64,000 bases of DNA, from contig QVRM01002192.1 of assembly GCA_003439945.1 (NCBI GenBank), positions 682,001 to 746,000 of the forward strand. The letters are read 5' to 3'. The DNA is from Dermanyssus gallinae. Lineage: Eukaryota > Arthropoda > Arachnida > Mesostigmata > Dermanyssidae. The notes under the pieces were generated by a model that ran no database searches, was not told the DNA's origin, and saw nothing but the letters and a program-made list of their open reading frames with translations. A program made the position numbers and the translations under genes. Positions 55,190-64,000 of this stretch are shown piece by piece. Numbering within the stretch: the first letter of the stretch is position 1; every line of letters begins with the position of its first letter.

Positions 55190-56249
55190 CCGAGTCTACG
55201 TTGGATGCAAATATATCAATTACCGAACTTCCCATAAAGCCTTCAAACGTCGGGACATTCGTATCGGTAATCAGACTGCAGCCGAAATCATCGAGCATCG
55301 AGAGGAGAGCGCGAGTACGCAAGTCATCAGGTTTGTCAACCCTCGTGCTAATCTCAATCAACACCGTCGTGTTCTCGGCGTTCGATGGTCGCACGTAGGC
55401 TGCCTCAATGTTGCATCGGTTACCCCGAAGTACTACTCTATCATCTTCAGCCAATGCCACACTGATTTCGCCTACTCTCTTGTTATACAGTACGGACACG
55501 CCGCCGCTAGGGCAGTCTCGGCCAGCACGTATGACTGCCGGCGAGTGAGCGGAGTAGAAACCAGGCACGTCAAACGGTTTGGTCTCCCAAGTCTCGGTTA
55601 GAATAATGACATCGATATCGACGATGACAGTGAAAGGAAGAAGTCTTAGGGCGCGGGTGGCACCCTCTGCGTTCCACTGCACAATTGTTATCTTATCGAA
55701 AACATCTAACGAGGTCTGGACCATCTTGAATTGTCGATCTCTGCTTATGTCCTGTAACGCGGCCATAATGAGTTGGTTGAGGGTCTCCGCGGGCACTACC
55801 GGTCGACCCTCGGCGATTCGTTGAGTACGCTGGCCTTTGTGAGGCTTTGCTTTGTCTTGGTGGCGGTCCTGGTCTTGGCTACTTTCCTGGTACCGTGCAA
55901 CTCTGACGTGCCTCCCCCTTTGCCGAGCATTTGGCTGTCCGGGCGTTGGAGGGCCCGCTGCGCTCGTTGGGTGCTGCTGCCAAAGTACAACTCGCGCTCC
56001 GGGACCGGCTTGATGTTCAGGTTGCCTGGCCAGTATTCTCGCTATCTCGCTGGGCTCCTGCCGCTTCGGCAATGTGTCTTGAGACGGTATCCAAGCATTC
56101 AGACTCTTAGCGTTTAACCTGGCGATGTCCTGTTTCACTTGCCTTAGTTGGCTCATTTGATAAGTAACACAATTCATGGGTTCGTTATCTAGCGGCAGTT
56201 TGTCGAGAGCATTTGCACACTGTCCATCTTTGCGGTGGGCAAAAAGCAT
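55190..56249 (-). pseudogene. LINE A9 linker and EEP endonuclease
   Basis: The minus frame begins FAHRKDGQCANALDKLPL, continues with a long Gln/Arg/Pro-rich linker (GQRTQRIAEGRPVV near its end), then the endonuclease: ITIVQWNAEGATRAL (first motif, Asn kept), DVIILTETWETK (catalytic Glu), GGVSVLYNKRVGE, NIEAAYVRPSNAEN, LITDTNVPTFEG (GDxN-like; Gly is Thr) and SSVIDIFASNV (the SxIDxxxxS end). The remaining frame to 55098 runs into the nested LINE. There is no separate start codon between the PHD region and the endonuclease, which suggests one continuous polyprotein. Confidence 0.82.
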
Positions 56250-56570
56250 ATTCGGCAGTACCAGACTGCGTCAAGCTTCAGCTGATGGCTCGCTTTCATC
56301 CAAAGCTCTGCAGGCACTGTGAAAGGTTCGCGCACAGCCACTACAGTGCAATCGAACAGCTGCCAGTGAGTGTTTACATCGTGAGCAGATATTTTTGACT
56401 TTTGTGTCTGAACTACTGTCGCTTCGTTCAGTGAGAGTGCGTTTCCGTCGATTAGCGCTATGACACGGAGTTACCATTACCGGCACAGTCGAATTTAGTA
56501 CAGACTTGCTAGGCTGATCTCCGTTGTGGGTGGGAGCACTACCACCGCTCGGGGACACGCGGGTTCACCC
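56210..56570 (-). pseudogene. LINE A9 N-terminal PHD finger
   Basis: The minus frame has NICSRCKHSLAAVRLHCSGC and then ARTFHSAC. With WYCRIC found in a neighbouring frame just downstream, this gives the full C4-H-C3 order of a PHD finger: C-x2-C, C-x2-C, H-x2-C, W-x-C-x2-C. An in-frame TGA and two offsetting indels lie between the H-x2-C and the WYC segments, after which the original frame resumes as FAHRKDG. PHD fingers are known in ORF1 of CR1-group LINEs, where chromatin binding has been proposed. Here the PHD frame runs into the endonuclease frame. Confidence 0.75.
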
Positions 56571-56985
56571 CAACCTACGGGCATTCGGCAAACTGTCGTA
56601 TGATCTCAAATTAGGAGATCTAGCAAAACTGGTCCGAACTGGTCTAACAAAACGAATTCGTGCTTGACTCCGCAAAAATCTACAAATATAACTTGCTTTC
56701 ATTGTGGCTACGGGTGCACTGGGTAGTACGTGACACTTTAGCACTGTCCTCGGTCACTTTTGAGCGATTAGACTCTGTGGAGTTGAAGATTTCTTGCGGA
56801 GCGCACAGGTTTCGTTACTATGAGCTGCACATAGCAGACGACACGATAATTTACTTATAGTGTAGATATGTGGGAATTTTGTTTTTAATAACACATTTGA
56901 AAATGCTCTTTTAGCTTTGCTTTCTTTTATTTAAATTTTCAATGTATATGTTGCACGAGTGGCTGAATCTAGTTTCAAGTCAACG
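56571..56985. other. Unassigned sequence
   Basis: Upstream flank of LINE A9, possibly including its 5' UTR; no motif seen. Confidence 0.3.
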
Positions 56986-56987
56986 TT

Positions 56988-57326
56988 TTCGAAAAAATAG
57001 TCCAGTTATGCCTCCAGCTCAAAATATGCTTAGGAGGCATCTTTTTCCCATGAAACTAAATTAGATCTCTGTGGTTCCAAATCATTTTGCTTGCCTATTA
57101 AGATAGCATCATGAAAATGAGTTCGAGCATGCCATGGAGGGTTTAAGGTACGCATTGGAAAAAAACAGTTAGCCGCTCCACGCTGTCATACGCATTCGTT
57201 TTTGAAATTGGTCAACAAAAAATGCGGCACTTTTGAATTAAGCCAAAAAAGTTCCAAACCTTGCAACGAAATTAACGAAGCCGATAGCGAAAATGCTGCT
57301 CACCTCTACGTATTTCCGGCAGCGTC
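56988..57326 (+). repeat. ~340-bp repeat, unit B
   Basis: First of two adjacent diverged units, period about 339 bases. It shares ttcga-aa-ata/tgg-cca at its start, catgaaactaa, tttgcttgc, ttcgagcat, cacgctgtca and aagccaaaaaagttccaaac with unit C. Confidence 0.75.
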
Positions 57327-57690
57327 TTCGAAACAATGGCCCAATCATACCTCCAGTCCAAAATCAGCACTTAACAATGATACGTTTGGAATGCATTTTC
57401 TTCTCATGAAACTCAATTGGATTATATCACTCCAAATACAACAACTTTGCTTGCTTGTGGAGCCATCAACATAAACATCTGTTCGAGCATATCAGGAGTG
57501 TTCAAGTAACGCATTAGAAAAAAAATGTAATTTGTCACACCACGCTGTCAAAAGCATTAGTTTTTAAAACAAATCTAAGAAATGCGGTATTTTCGAACCA
57601 AGCCGAAAAAGTTCCAAACTTTGTAGCCCAAATAACAAAACAGATAGCGTAAAGTTATTCTGAAAATTATCTTCCCTCTGGACCTGTAAA
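57327..57690 (+). repeat. ~340-bp repeat, unit C
   Basis: Second unit, closely following B. It also aligns with unit A at 46526-46835. It is followed by the shared segment ggcgccgtagttgaa-gt that leads to the RLE-3 insertion site. Confidence 0.75.
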
Positions 57691-57751
57691 GTAAGATGTG
57701 GAGGTGCCGTAGTTGAATGTCAATTGTAGTAATGGAAGCATTAAGGAGATA

Positions 57752-57761
57752 TATTGCACAC
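57752..57761. repeat. RLE-3 target duplication, left
   Basis: tattgcacac; exact second copy at 60661-60670, and the match extends four bases further with one mismatch. Confidence 0.8.
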
Positions 57762-60660
57762 GATAACACCTCTAACTTTGGTTTTATTTCATTTTGAAGT
57801 TACAGTGGAATATGAATATCTAACTACTCTTGGGCTTGTGAGGGGTGCTACCAATCGAGCTTATCCTCGAGGCAGCCCCTCATTGTGACCATAATTGCTG
57901 CCGCATTGCCGCGCTGAACCGCCAGAGATAGCCGCTGGAGTAGAAAGTCGAAAGCTCTTTTGTCCCCCGTCGTAAGTTCAATTCGTTTGCCAATCTTCTG
58001 TAAAAGTGACCATGCCTCAGGGCCAGGTCCCCCTAGTGTCTCCAATACTAGTGGCACAAAAATGAACTCGTCGGTGAGCTGGGCGTATTTGTTGGTCTTT
58101 AGACGTTCAGCCTTGCGTGCTGCGGAGCCAGCGGCTGATGCGCTGGCCTCCATGTTCGAGGGGGCGAGCGTGTCGGTGACTGTAGCATCCCAAATAAGCG
58201 CCTTTCCCCTTTCAAAAGGGATAAGGGTGAGATCGTCAGGCCTCTTTCCGTCGCTTCTCAGGAGGCCGGTTGGCTCTCGAATACATGGCAGTAGAGCTGA
58301 CCTTAAGGCCCGGGCGGTAATCTCGTTAATCTCGCTGTGACGGCTTTGACGTCCTTCGCTTCTGTTGCAGGATAGCCCGTGGGTTCCCCAAATGTCCACT
58401 TGTGCTCCGCACGGACACCGGTGTTCCTCCGTTAGTCTTGTTCCCAACCTCAAGCCGATGCACAGACGAAAACTTTCGTGATCAAGTAAAGTGCCAAGGT
58501 TTGAGGAAGGGATGGCTTGGAGCCATTTGCTAGCCCCTTTTTGGACAACCGCCTGTAGTCGGGCTTTGTCTGCCGTGGACAGTGCATCGGACAGTAAACG
58601 CTGATATTTCTTGGATACTATGAGATCGTCATAGGACCTCTGCAGGTGTTTGTTTGCCTCTGGGAGTAGGCCTGCGAGGTTCTCGAATCTTGTATCAGCA
58701 GCTTTTTTGGCATCCTGGAAAGCATGCAGGGCTATGGCGGGGCTGATGTGCTGGACTGTAGCTTCTGAGGCGTGTAATGAAGCAACGTGACAGCTGGCTG
58801 CCAGATCTGCTGCAGAGCGGATTCCCAGACCTCCGAGTCTAAGAGGAAGGGTGGCTTGAGCCCAGTCGTTGTCGGCCAAGTTTAGATTGAGGAGGTCGCT
58901 AAGGCTGGTCCTAAGGCTATTGTCTAACTCCCTTAGCAGGTCCTGGTTTGCTCCGACGTCCGTGCTGCGGAGGAAGTGGATAATTCTCGATGAGTCCAAC
59001 GATGATTTTAATAGGTGATATGCGCTAAGGGGATTAAGCAGGTTTAGCCGGTTTACGCGAGAGCAAAGACTCTTTATCTTACCTGCGAGTTCTGGGTGAG
59101 TGGCGGCCGACCCCACAGGGGACCCTAAGAGCGTCATATCTGCTGCCTCGACTTGTTTGCACCCCGGAAGAAGTGCCTCAAAGGCGGATATGTTCGGGTG
59201 GCCTTTGTAAATAATTTCGCACTTCTGGGGGTTGAGCTCAAGACCACTCTTCTGACCGAAGTCAAGAACTCTCTTGATATCTGCCTGTACCACAGATGCT
59301 TCTCCCCCAATGGTGCCATCGTCTAGGTACCAGAGATTTAAGGGGGACTGGATAGAATTGACCAATTATTTGATTGCTAGGCAGAATTGCGGCGGACCAA
59401 GGGGGTCGCCCTGCTGCACGCCGCTGCGCGAGAAAATTGTTCTTTCACCGAATGAGAGCTCTGAACTGGATCTGTAGGTTTGGTCAACTAAGAGGGCTGC
59501 CTCTGGCCAATCCGTTTGTACAGTTTTTAGTATGTGGTCGCGACGTACCTGGTTAAAAGCATTCTTAAAATCGAGTTTGGCGGCGACGAAATTGTTGGGT
59601 GCGCTAGACATAAAAGCTTTTGTTGTGTGGACCACTGCTTCGATGCCATTAGGCGTATTGAAGCCAAGCTGGTGGGCCCCAAGCTTTTCGCACACGATAT
59701 TTGTTCCTAGCTTGACAGTGATTTTTGCCGCAATCCTCCGAAAGACTGAGGAAATGACGATTGGACGAAATGACCCATTCGGCTTTTTAATTGCGATGAG
59801 GCGTCCACCAAAAATAATAGGGCGGATGGCCTCAGGCACTGTGCCATTTCTGATAATGTCAATCACTTTTGCTAAGTCACGCCGTAGACGACTGGCGATA
59901 TTTGTGTTGGTCATGGCAATGAGGTCTCTGAGGTGGCGCGGCCGCAGGCCGTCCATACCGGCGGTAGACCCTGCCGGAAAGGTTCGTACGGCCTCGCGAA
60001 TCTCTTCTGAACTGGTTACTAGCGGCTCAGCATGGGATAGTCTTGGTGGCAAGTCAAGGTCGGCCGGTTCACTAGGGTGTTTGGAAGTCATTTCCACGAA
60101 CGCTTCGGCTGCGCAAACAGGACTTCCCACAGAAAGCAGAGCTCTCGCAGCGCCTCCAATGTCGCCTTCGCCTAGTAGCCTGATTGCTCGTCTAGCGGCA
60201 GCTTTGTCCTCGTTAGGTCGCTTGTTCCAGTGCTTCCTTGGGACCAATTCGGGTGAAGGCCCACCACCTGATCTATGTTCCTCGATTCTGTCTCTGAGGT
60301 ATGTGGTCCAACTAAGATTGTTCTGTTTTCGTGATGGAGCTCTGAGAACTGTATGCGCGAAAACCAGTAGGTTGGCCCAGCTATGCGCATCATTGTTTTG
60401 ATGTACGAGTGAAAGTGTGGCGGCCAGCGCTACCGCAACTGCAGGACGGGCACTTTTAGGGATGGTGTCGAGCCGTTTGTATGTCTTTGTGTACTCGGCG
60501 AGTTTTTCGCGCAGGTGGGTACCATCAGTGTTGTCGACCGGATTGCTGACGGGGGGTAAAAATGGGTGTTCAATGTTCGAGTGTGCTGCCGTCATGTTCA
60601 TTTGATTCCTCTTCTTGTAAAGTTCCTTTGGCAATGCGTGCAAGTAACCCTGTTGTACAC
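57762..60660 (-). mobile_element. RLE-3: RLE retrotransposon with target duplication
   Basis: About 2.9 kb between two copies of tattgcacac. The flanks together reconstruct a repeat that exists uninterrupted at 47161-47465. It has a single ORF with RT and RLE, no (AAT)n tail and no N-terminal C2H2 finger, so it may be slightly 5'-truncated. The 3' UTR is about 85 bases. A 92-bp relative lies at 11450-11541. Confidence 0.9.
57848..60601 (-). pseudogene. RLE-3 reverse transcriptase/RLE protein with one stop
   Basis: About 916 codons from MNMTAAHSN to the stop, with one nonsense codon TAA at 59366-59368 where RLE-2 has Glu (LAVKELVDS versus LAIK-stop-LVNS). The domains are a region before the RT with GEGDIGGAARALLSVGSP, then GMDGLRPRHLRDLI, IKKPNGSFRPIV, motif A FVAAKLDFKNAF, motif B SGVQQGDPLGPPQF, motif C WYLDDGTIGG, WLQAIPSSNLGTLL, Cys/His motif CPCGAQVDIWGTHGLSC and RLE core KRPDDLTLIPFERGKALIWD. 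It would act as a combined target nuclease and reverse transcriptase. Apart from the stop, the frame is intact over its whole length, indicating a young copy. Confidence 0.92.
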
Positions 60661-60670
60661 TATTGCACAC
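60661..60670. repeat. RLE-3 target duplication, right
   Basis: tattgcacac, followed by tatagcctgggaactg, which matches the empty site near 47240. Confidence 0.8.
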
Positions 60671-60960
60671 TATAGCCTGGGAACTGAGCACTCTCGTCTT
60701 CGGTCACCGTCGCTGTCGAAACGCCACAATGGAACTCGTTCAGCCCAGACAGGTGCAAGTAATGTTAATCACAAGGAGGCTGGACCTTGCTGTGGTCTCG
60801 CTAGACCCCCAGTTCTCATCTTTGCCCGGTACTTATTTGTCATCGGGAGCAGCTGCGGCCGGCGTGCCAGCGATGCTTGGGAGGTCACAGAAGACACTGA
60901 GGCGCCGTATTCATACGCAGCTATGACTTAATTTTTGTGGCAGAGGTCGTAAACGGTGAG
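60671..60960 (+). repeat. Repeat, right half of RLE-3 host locus
   Basis: Aligns with 47241-47465: cctgggaactg, ctcg-cttcggtc-ccgtc, tcgaaacgccacaatg, gggagcagctgcgg, cgtattcata. No coding signal is certain. Confidence 0.75.
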
Positions 60961-61400
60961 ACCGGCTTTCCGTACGAACAGCTGACTACAAAGTAGTAAG
61001 AAATTTTTAATTTTATTCTAAACTGAGTTGTCAGGTTAAATGTTTAAACGCTTCGGTACTACTACATGGTATTACTGCAGCATGCGGGTGGTTGGGAATG
61101 GAATTTAAAAGGCTAAAGATTACTTACCTCCCGGCTCCTGACGGCAGTTCAAAACAAAGACCCTAACAATTTCCGTACGACAATGTTACACGACGATTGC
61201 CGACGAGGTTAACTCTGGTACGCCGTATGTAAGGAAACAGGAACTCGTTTCGTTGCCATACAAATGCAAAAGACTGTGCTAATATTACCCTCGCACGTGG
61301 TGCCTCTCACATACAAGAGCGAAACGATCCAGTGTCGTTGTTGTCTCCAAACAGGACATATAAAGTCTTCCTATTTAAGCAGCTGTTGTTGCAAGGATTG
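60961..61400. other. Unassigned sequence
   Basis: No feature recognised. Confidence 0.35.
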
Positions 61401-61517
61401 TTGGCACAGTGGAGACGCTTGTATTGTCCTATACCTCTAGTGCAGAGCATCAGGTCACCAGTAGAAAAACTTTACCGTACGTAGTACGTGGGTCTTTTGC
61501 CGTGGGTTCAAATCTCT
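61401..61517 (+). promoter_or_regulatory. Possible pol III A and B boxes
   Basis: TGGCACAGTGG at about 61404 fits the A-box consensus TRGCNNAGYGG, and GGGTTCAAATCTC at about 61503 resembles a B box (GGTTCRANNCC). The spacing of about 95 bases is longer than in an ordinary tRNA gene, and no cloverleaf can be folded by eye. It could be a SINE head or chance. Confidence 0.25.
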
Positions 61518-61549
61518 CGGCGACTGGCGACTGCTGCCGCTACGAAGAT

Positions 61550-61980
61550 GCTGTTGTGCTTAGCGATACAGCCAAGTCAGCTCAGAGTAGCCAAAATATA
61601 GCAAGGTCACTTTTGGAGAGCCCACTGACTGCGGTGGAGATATGGATGCGGGGCAATAACGTCTGAAAAGGGCTCGGAAAACTACCACATGTCTTGACCA
61701 AGCGTGTGATTGACATGAAGAAGGTGGCCTTGAGCAGGATATGCGAGCCCGAAGAGTGGGTTCAGATTTCAACGTGCTTCGACTGCCAGAAGATCGGCCA
61801 CTTGGCTAGAGCATGCAAAGAGGCGAAAGTGGACGGTTGGCGATCGCAAAGGCAGTGGAGAAGGACTATCGTGGTTGACGACGGCTTAATGATCCCCAAA
61901 CACACGGTAAGGACGCGGGTGGCTTTACGCCTCAAAATGAGTGGCCTAAAATTAACTAAATTTTTCCCTGCTTAAAAAAC
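61550..61980 (+). pseudogene. LINE ORF1 (Gag) zinc-knuckle remnant
   Basis: The frame 61694-61975 has CEPEEWVQISTCFDCQKIGH followed by LARAC: a C-x2-C-x4-H-x4-C knuckle preceded by a typical hydrophobic strand. After it the sequence loses similarity to further knuckles. Its composition fits R1/I-type LINE Gag proteins. No RT follows because other elements begin here. Confidence 0.6.
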
Positions 61981-62019
61981 TGCGGTAGGGGGTGCGCCTC
62001 ATGCAAAACCATGTAATAT

Positions 62020-62083
62020 GCATGTATACTTAAATACACATGTCACTCTTTTATATCAGGGTGCTTAGAGCGGCAGCATATAT
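62020..62083 (-). repeat. Repeat shared with 8826-8890
   Basis: The reverse complement reads tatgctgccgctctaagca ... catgtgtattta, as at 8829-8873. It lies on the far side of mariner M2 from LINE B copy 3 and may be that LINE's 3' tail. Confidence 0.5.
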
Positions 62084-62084
62084 A

Positions 62085-63365
62085 CAGGTAGTTCAATAAG
62101 TTCTTAGAATGAGCTTTTTAGAATTCGAATTTTGGCGCGCTTTCACCGTTATTGGAAACGGCAACTTTTCGACTGCCAGCAGTCAAACTATTATGGTGAT
62201 TGGCCGTTGCGATTTCGTTTGATCACTTTTCCCGTGCAACGTATCGGCGTGATTTTGAAAAATTGAGAAAAAAGAGTTTCGAGTGGTTATCAAGCATTTT
62301 ATTTCAAAGGTTGGAATGCAACCCAAGTGAAAACTGAGTTAGACGAGGTGTACGGTGACTCTGCGCCATGTTTTGCCACTGTTTCCAACTGGATTAATGA
62401 GTTAAAAAGAGGTCGCAGGAGCACCGGGATGAACTACGTTCAAAACGCCCAAAAACGGCAACTGATTAGGAAAACGTGGAAAAGGTGCGGAAAATCGTTG
62501 CCGCAGATAAGCGAGTGAACATTAGGGAGATAGCGGAGGCCTTGGGGATCAGTTTGGGTAGTGTGCATTTCATCCTGCACGAAAACTTGAAGATGAAAAA
62601 GCTCAGAGCAAAATGGGTGCCGCATTTGCTCAACCAAGGCCAAAAAGACGCGCGTGTTTCCGCTTCACAGCGAAATTTGGCCAAGATGTCGAAAAATCCG
62701 TCGGATTTTTGGCGCAGATTCGTGACCGTCGATGAAAGCTGGGTCCATCACTACACTCCCGAGACCCAAGAAGCATCTCGTCAATGGTGTGCACCTGGTG
62801 AAGGACCTCCGAAGAGGGTGCGGACAACGGCATCGGCCGGATGGCTACGGTTTTTTGGGACCAACGTGGAATAATTCTGGTCGACTACCTTGAGAGCGGT
62901 AAAACGATCACGGGAGAATATTATGCAAGACTGTTGGACTGCCTGAAGCAAGAACTCATCGTGAAACGGCCCGCTTTGCAGAAGAAGGTTGTCCTGTTTC
63001 ACCAGGACAATGCTCCCGCACACAAGTCGCGGCAAGCAACGGCAAAACTGGCCCAACTGAGGTTCGAACTTATTGAACAACCTTCCTATTCTCCAGACCT
63101 GGCCCCCTCTGATTATTTCCTCTTCAGACATTTGAAGAATCGTCTCGGTGGAAAGCGTTTTTCCAGCAATGAAGAGGTTACAACTGCTGTCAATGCCTAT
63201 TTTCAGTCTAACGACGCGGAATTCTACTCAAGAGGTATGAAAGCTCTGAAATCTCGGTGGGAAAAGTGTATTGAACTTCTCGGGGAGTATATCGAATAAG
63301 AAAAATTTAAAAACATGATTTGGAAAATTCTCGGTTTTCATTCTAAAAACTTATTGAACTACCTG
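62085..63365 (+). mobile_element. mariner transposon M2 (decayed)
   Basis: 1281 bp with TIRs that match over about 28 bases with one mismatch (both ends begin CAGGTAGTTCAATAAGTT once oriented). TA is at 62083-62084 and 63366-63367. It encodes a D34D transposase in three frames. It is inserted within, or at the edge of, LINE B copy 3. Confidence 0.93.
62240..63299 (+). pseudogene. M2 mariner transposase, two frameshifts
   Basis: Three overlapping frames: N-terminal helix-turn-helix part (VKTELDEVYGDSAPCFATVS), middle part from about 62476 (KRVNIREIAEALGISLGSVH, RRFVTVDESWVHHYTPETQ with the first catalytic Asp), and C-terminal part from about 62841 (GIILVDYLESGKTITGEYYA, FHQDNAPAHKS and YSPDLAPSD with the second and third Asp, 34 residues apart). 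Indels lie near 62470 and 62845, and the start codon is not obvious. All three catalytic Asp residues are still present. It is a different lineage from M1 by sequence and TIR. Confidence 0.9.
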
Positions 63366-63367
63366 TA

Positions 63368-64000
63368 TTACCCACGCATCCATATCATCAATGTGTCCTC
63401 TAATACCTAATGGGTATTTGCTTTCCGTTGGGACAACCTGTTCTTTGTAACACTGACCTGGCCCTTTCTAACATTTGGTTTTAAAGTTAAGGCTCCTAAT
63501 AAGTCTATATTTCTGCCCCCCCCCCTAAAAGGTATACATTATTTCACAGTATGTTCGACTAAATAATTTCCTAACCCACAAGCTCGACATTAGCTCGTTC
63601 TATCCTTTTATCTAACATCTTTGCCTTAGCATCTGCCAATAGCCCACTCGATCTTGAATTATGATATATCCATTCCCCTTCGCCCTCCTCCCTCTATATA
63701 CCTGCCAAACTCGATATAGAACTCATCGCGAATTTCCATTTGCGTATATATGACTTCTTTACCTTTAATTTGACCATTTTCTCCAATATAGTCGTTTCTC
63801 ATTACCCATATTTTTATTTGTGACATTTAAATCCTGATACTAAATCTTAGCTTACTTTGCACTTCTCTTTGTATACATTTTGACATCACCTCTTTCCCCT
63901 CCAGAAACTTCCTGGCACAATTAAAACGGCAACCCAAGGCAAATATTATCACTTCTTTTTGTATTGTTATTAACTTCTTTCTTAAGCTCGCGCTGCAAAC
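63368..64000 (-). mobile_element. LINE family B, copy 3 (runs off window)
   Basis: The reverse complement contains caaaaagaagtgataatatt, tacaaagagaagtgcaaagt and ggctattggcagatgctaag, aligning with 36640-37010 and, after the SINE gap, 37307-37480 of copy 2, and with 5395-5500 of copy 1. It is uninterrupted where copy 2 carries the SINE. The 5' part continues beyond 64000. Mariner M2 adjoins its 3' side. Confidence 0.75.

Larger units (their letters stand above)
51850..56570 (-). mobile_element. PHD-type LINE copy A9, interrupted by A10
   Basis: On the minus strand, in order: PHD finger (56210-56470), a Pro/Gln-rich linker (55700-56210), EEP endonuclease (55190-55690), then after a nested LINE (about 53995-55180) the region between endonuclease and RT (53542-53973), RT (52580-53533) and C-terminal domain ending in a Cys/His motif (about 52010-52500). 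It is the most complete family A copy in the window. The 5' end is open, and the 3' end lies near 51850, where an AT-rich tail precedes gggtgtccct. Confidence 0.8.

Noticed and set aside
59532..60401. 289-codon + strand open frame
   Set aside because: Antisense to the RLE-3 coding frame; composition reflects the opposite strand.

Overview
This window looks like repeat-dense DNA from a metazoan nuclear genome, most likely an arthropod. The evidence is two D34D mariner transposons, several families of LINE retrotransposons, a tRNA-derived SINE, TA-flanked terminal-inverted-repeat (TIR) elements, many (TA)n tracts, and the absence of any bacterial-style gene organisation. The LINE coding style would suit a mite, tick or other chelicerate, but the sequence does not settle that. 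I found no convincing host gene, rRNA or canonical tRNA. Essentially every recognisable coding stretch belongs to a mobile element, and most are broken.

Layout. 0-9 kb: a decayed LINE (family B) with endonuclease and reverse transcriptase remnants at 3.2-5.6 kb, a SINE copy at 8.63-8.82 kb and a LINE 3' end set between two (TA)n tracts at 8.98-9.16 kb. 9.2-20 kb: an internally deleted LINE (family A) on the + strand, a sliver of a restriction-like-endonuclease (RLE) retrotransposon, R1-like LINE remnants on the - strand, and a second family A endonuclease copy. 22-26.5 kb: a long decayed LINE interrupted by an almost intact mariner (25134-26454). 28.5-33.4 kb: the best-preserved large element, RLE-1, with a Gag-like ORF1 that overlaps by four bases a zinc-finger/RT/RLE ORF2. 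34.9-39.5 kb: two TIR elements of one family, a second LINE B copy and a SINE nested in that copy.

40.2-44 kb: a minus-strand LINE split by RLE-2 (40935-43298), whose RT/endonuclease ORF is still fully open. 44.3-51 kb: several short LINE copies, a roughly 340-bp repeat unit, a TIR element and a long hairpin. 51.9-56.6 kb: a minus-strand LINE with PHD finger, endonuclease and RT, itself interrupted by another LINE in the opposite orientation. 57.7-60.7 kb: RLE-3, inserted with a 10-bp target duplication into a repeat whose empty counterpart lies near 47.23 kb. 61.5-64 kb: a Gag zinc-knuckle remnant, a decayed mariner with near-perfect TIRs, and a third LINE B copy running off the window.

The elements use familiar strategies: APE- or RLE-primed target-primed reverse transcription for the LINEs, parasitism of LINE machinery by the SINE, and cut-and-paste at TA by mariner and the TIR elements. 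The most unusual feature is the RLE group. Its members share a YLDDG active-site box. One carries a separate Gag-like ORF1, which is atypical for RLE elements, and two are bracketed by AAT/ATT triplet runs. For RLE-2 the interrupted LINE reading frame suggests that only a very short ATT run existed before insertion.
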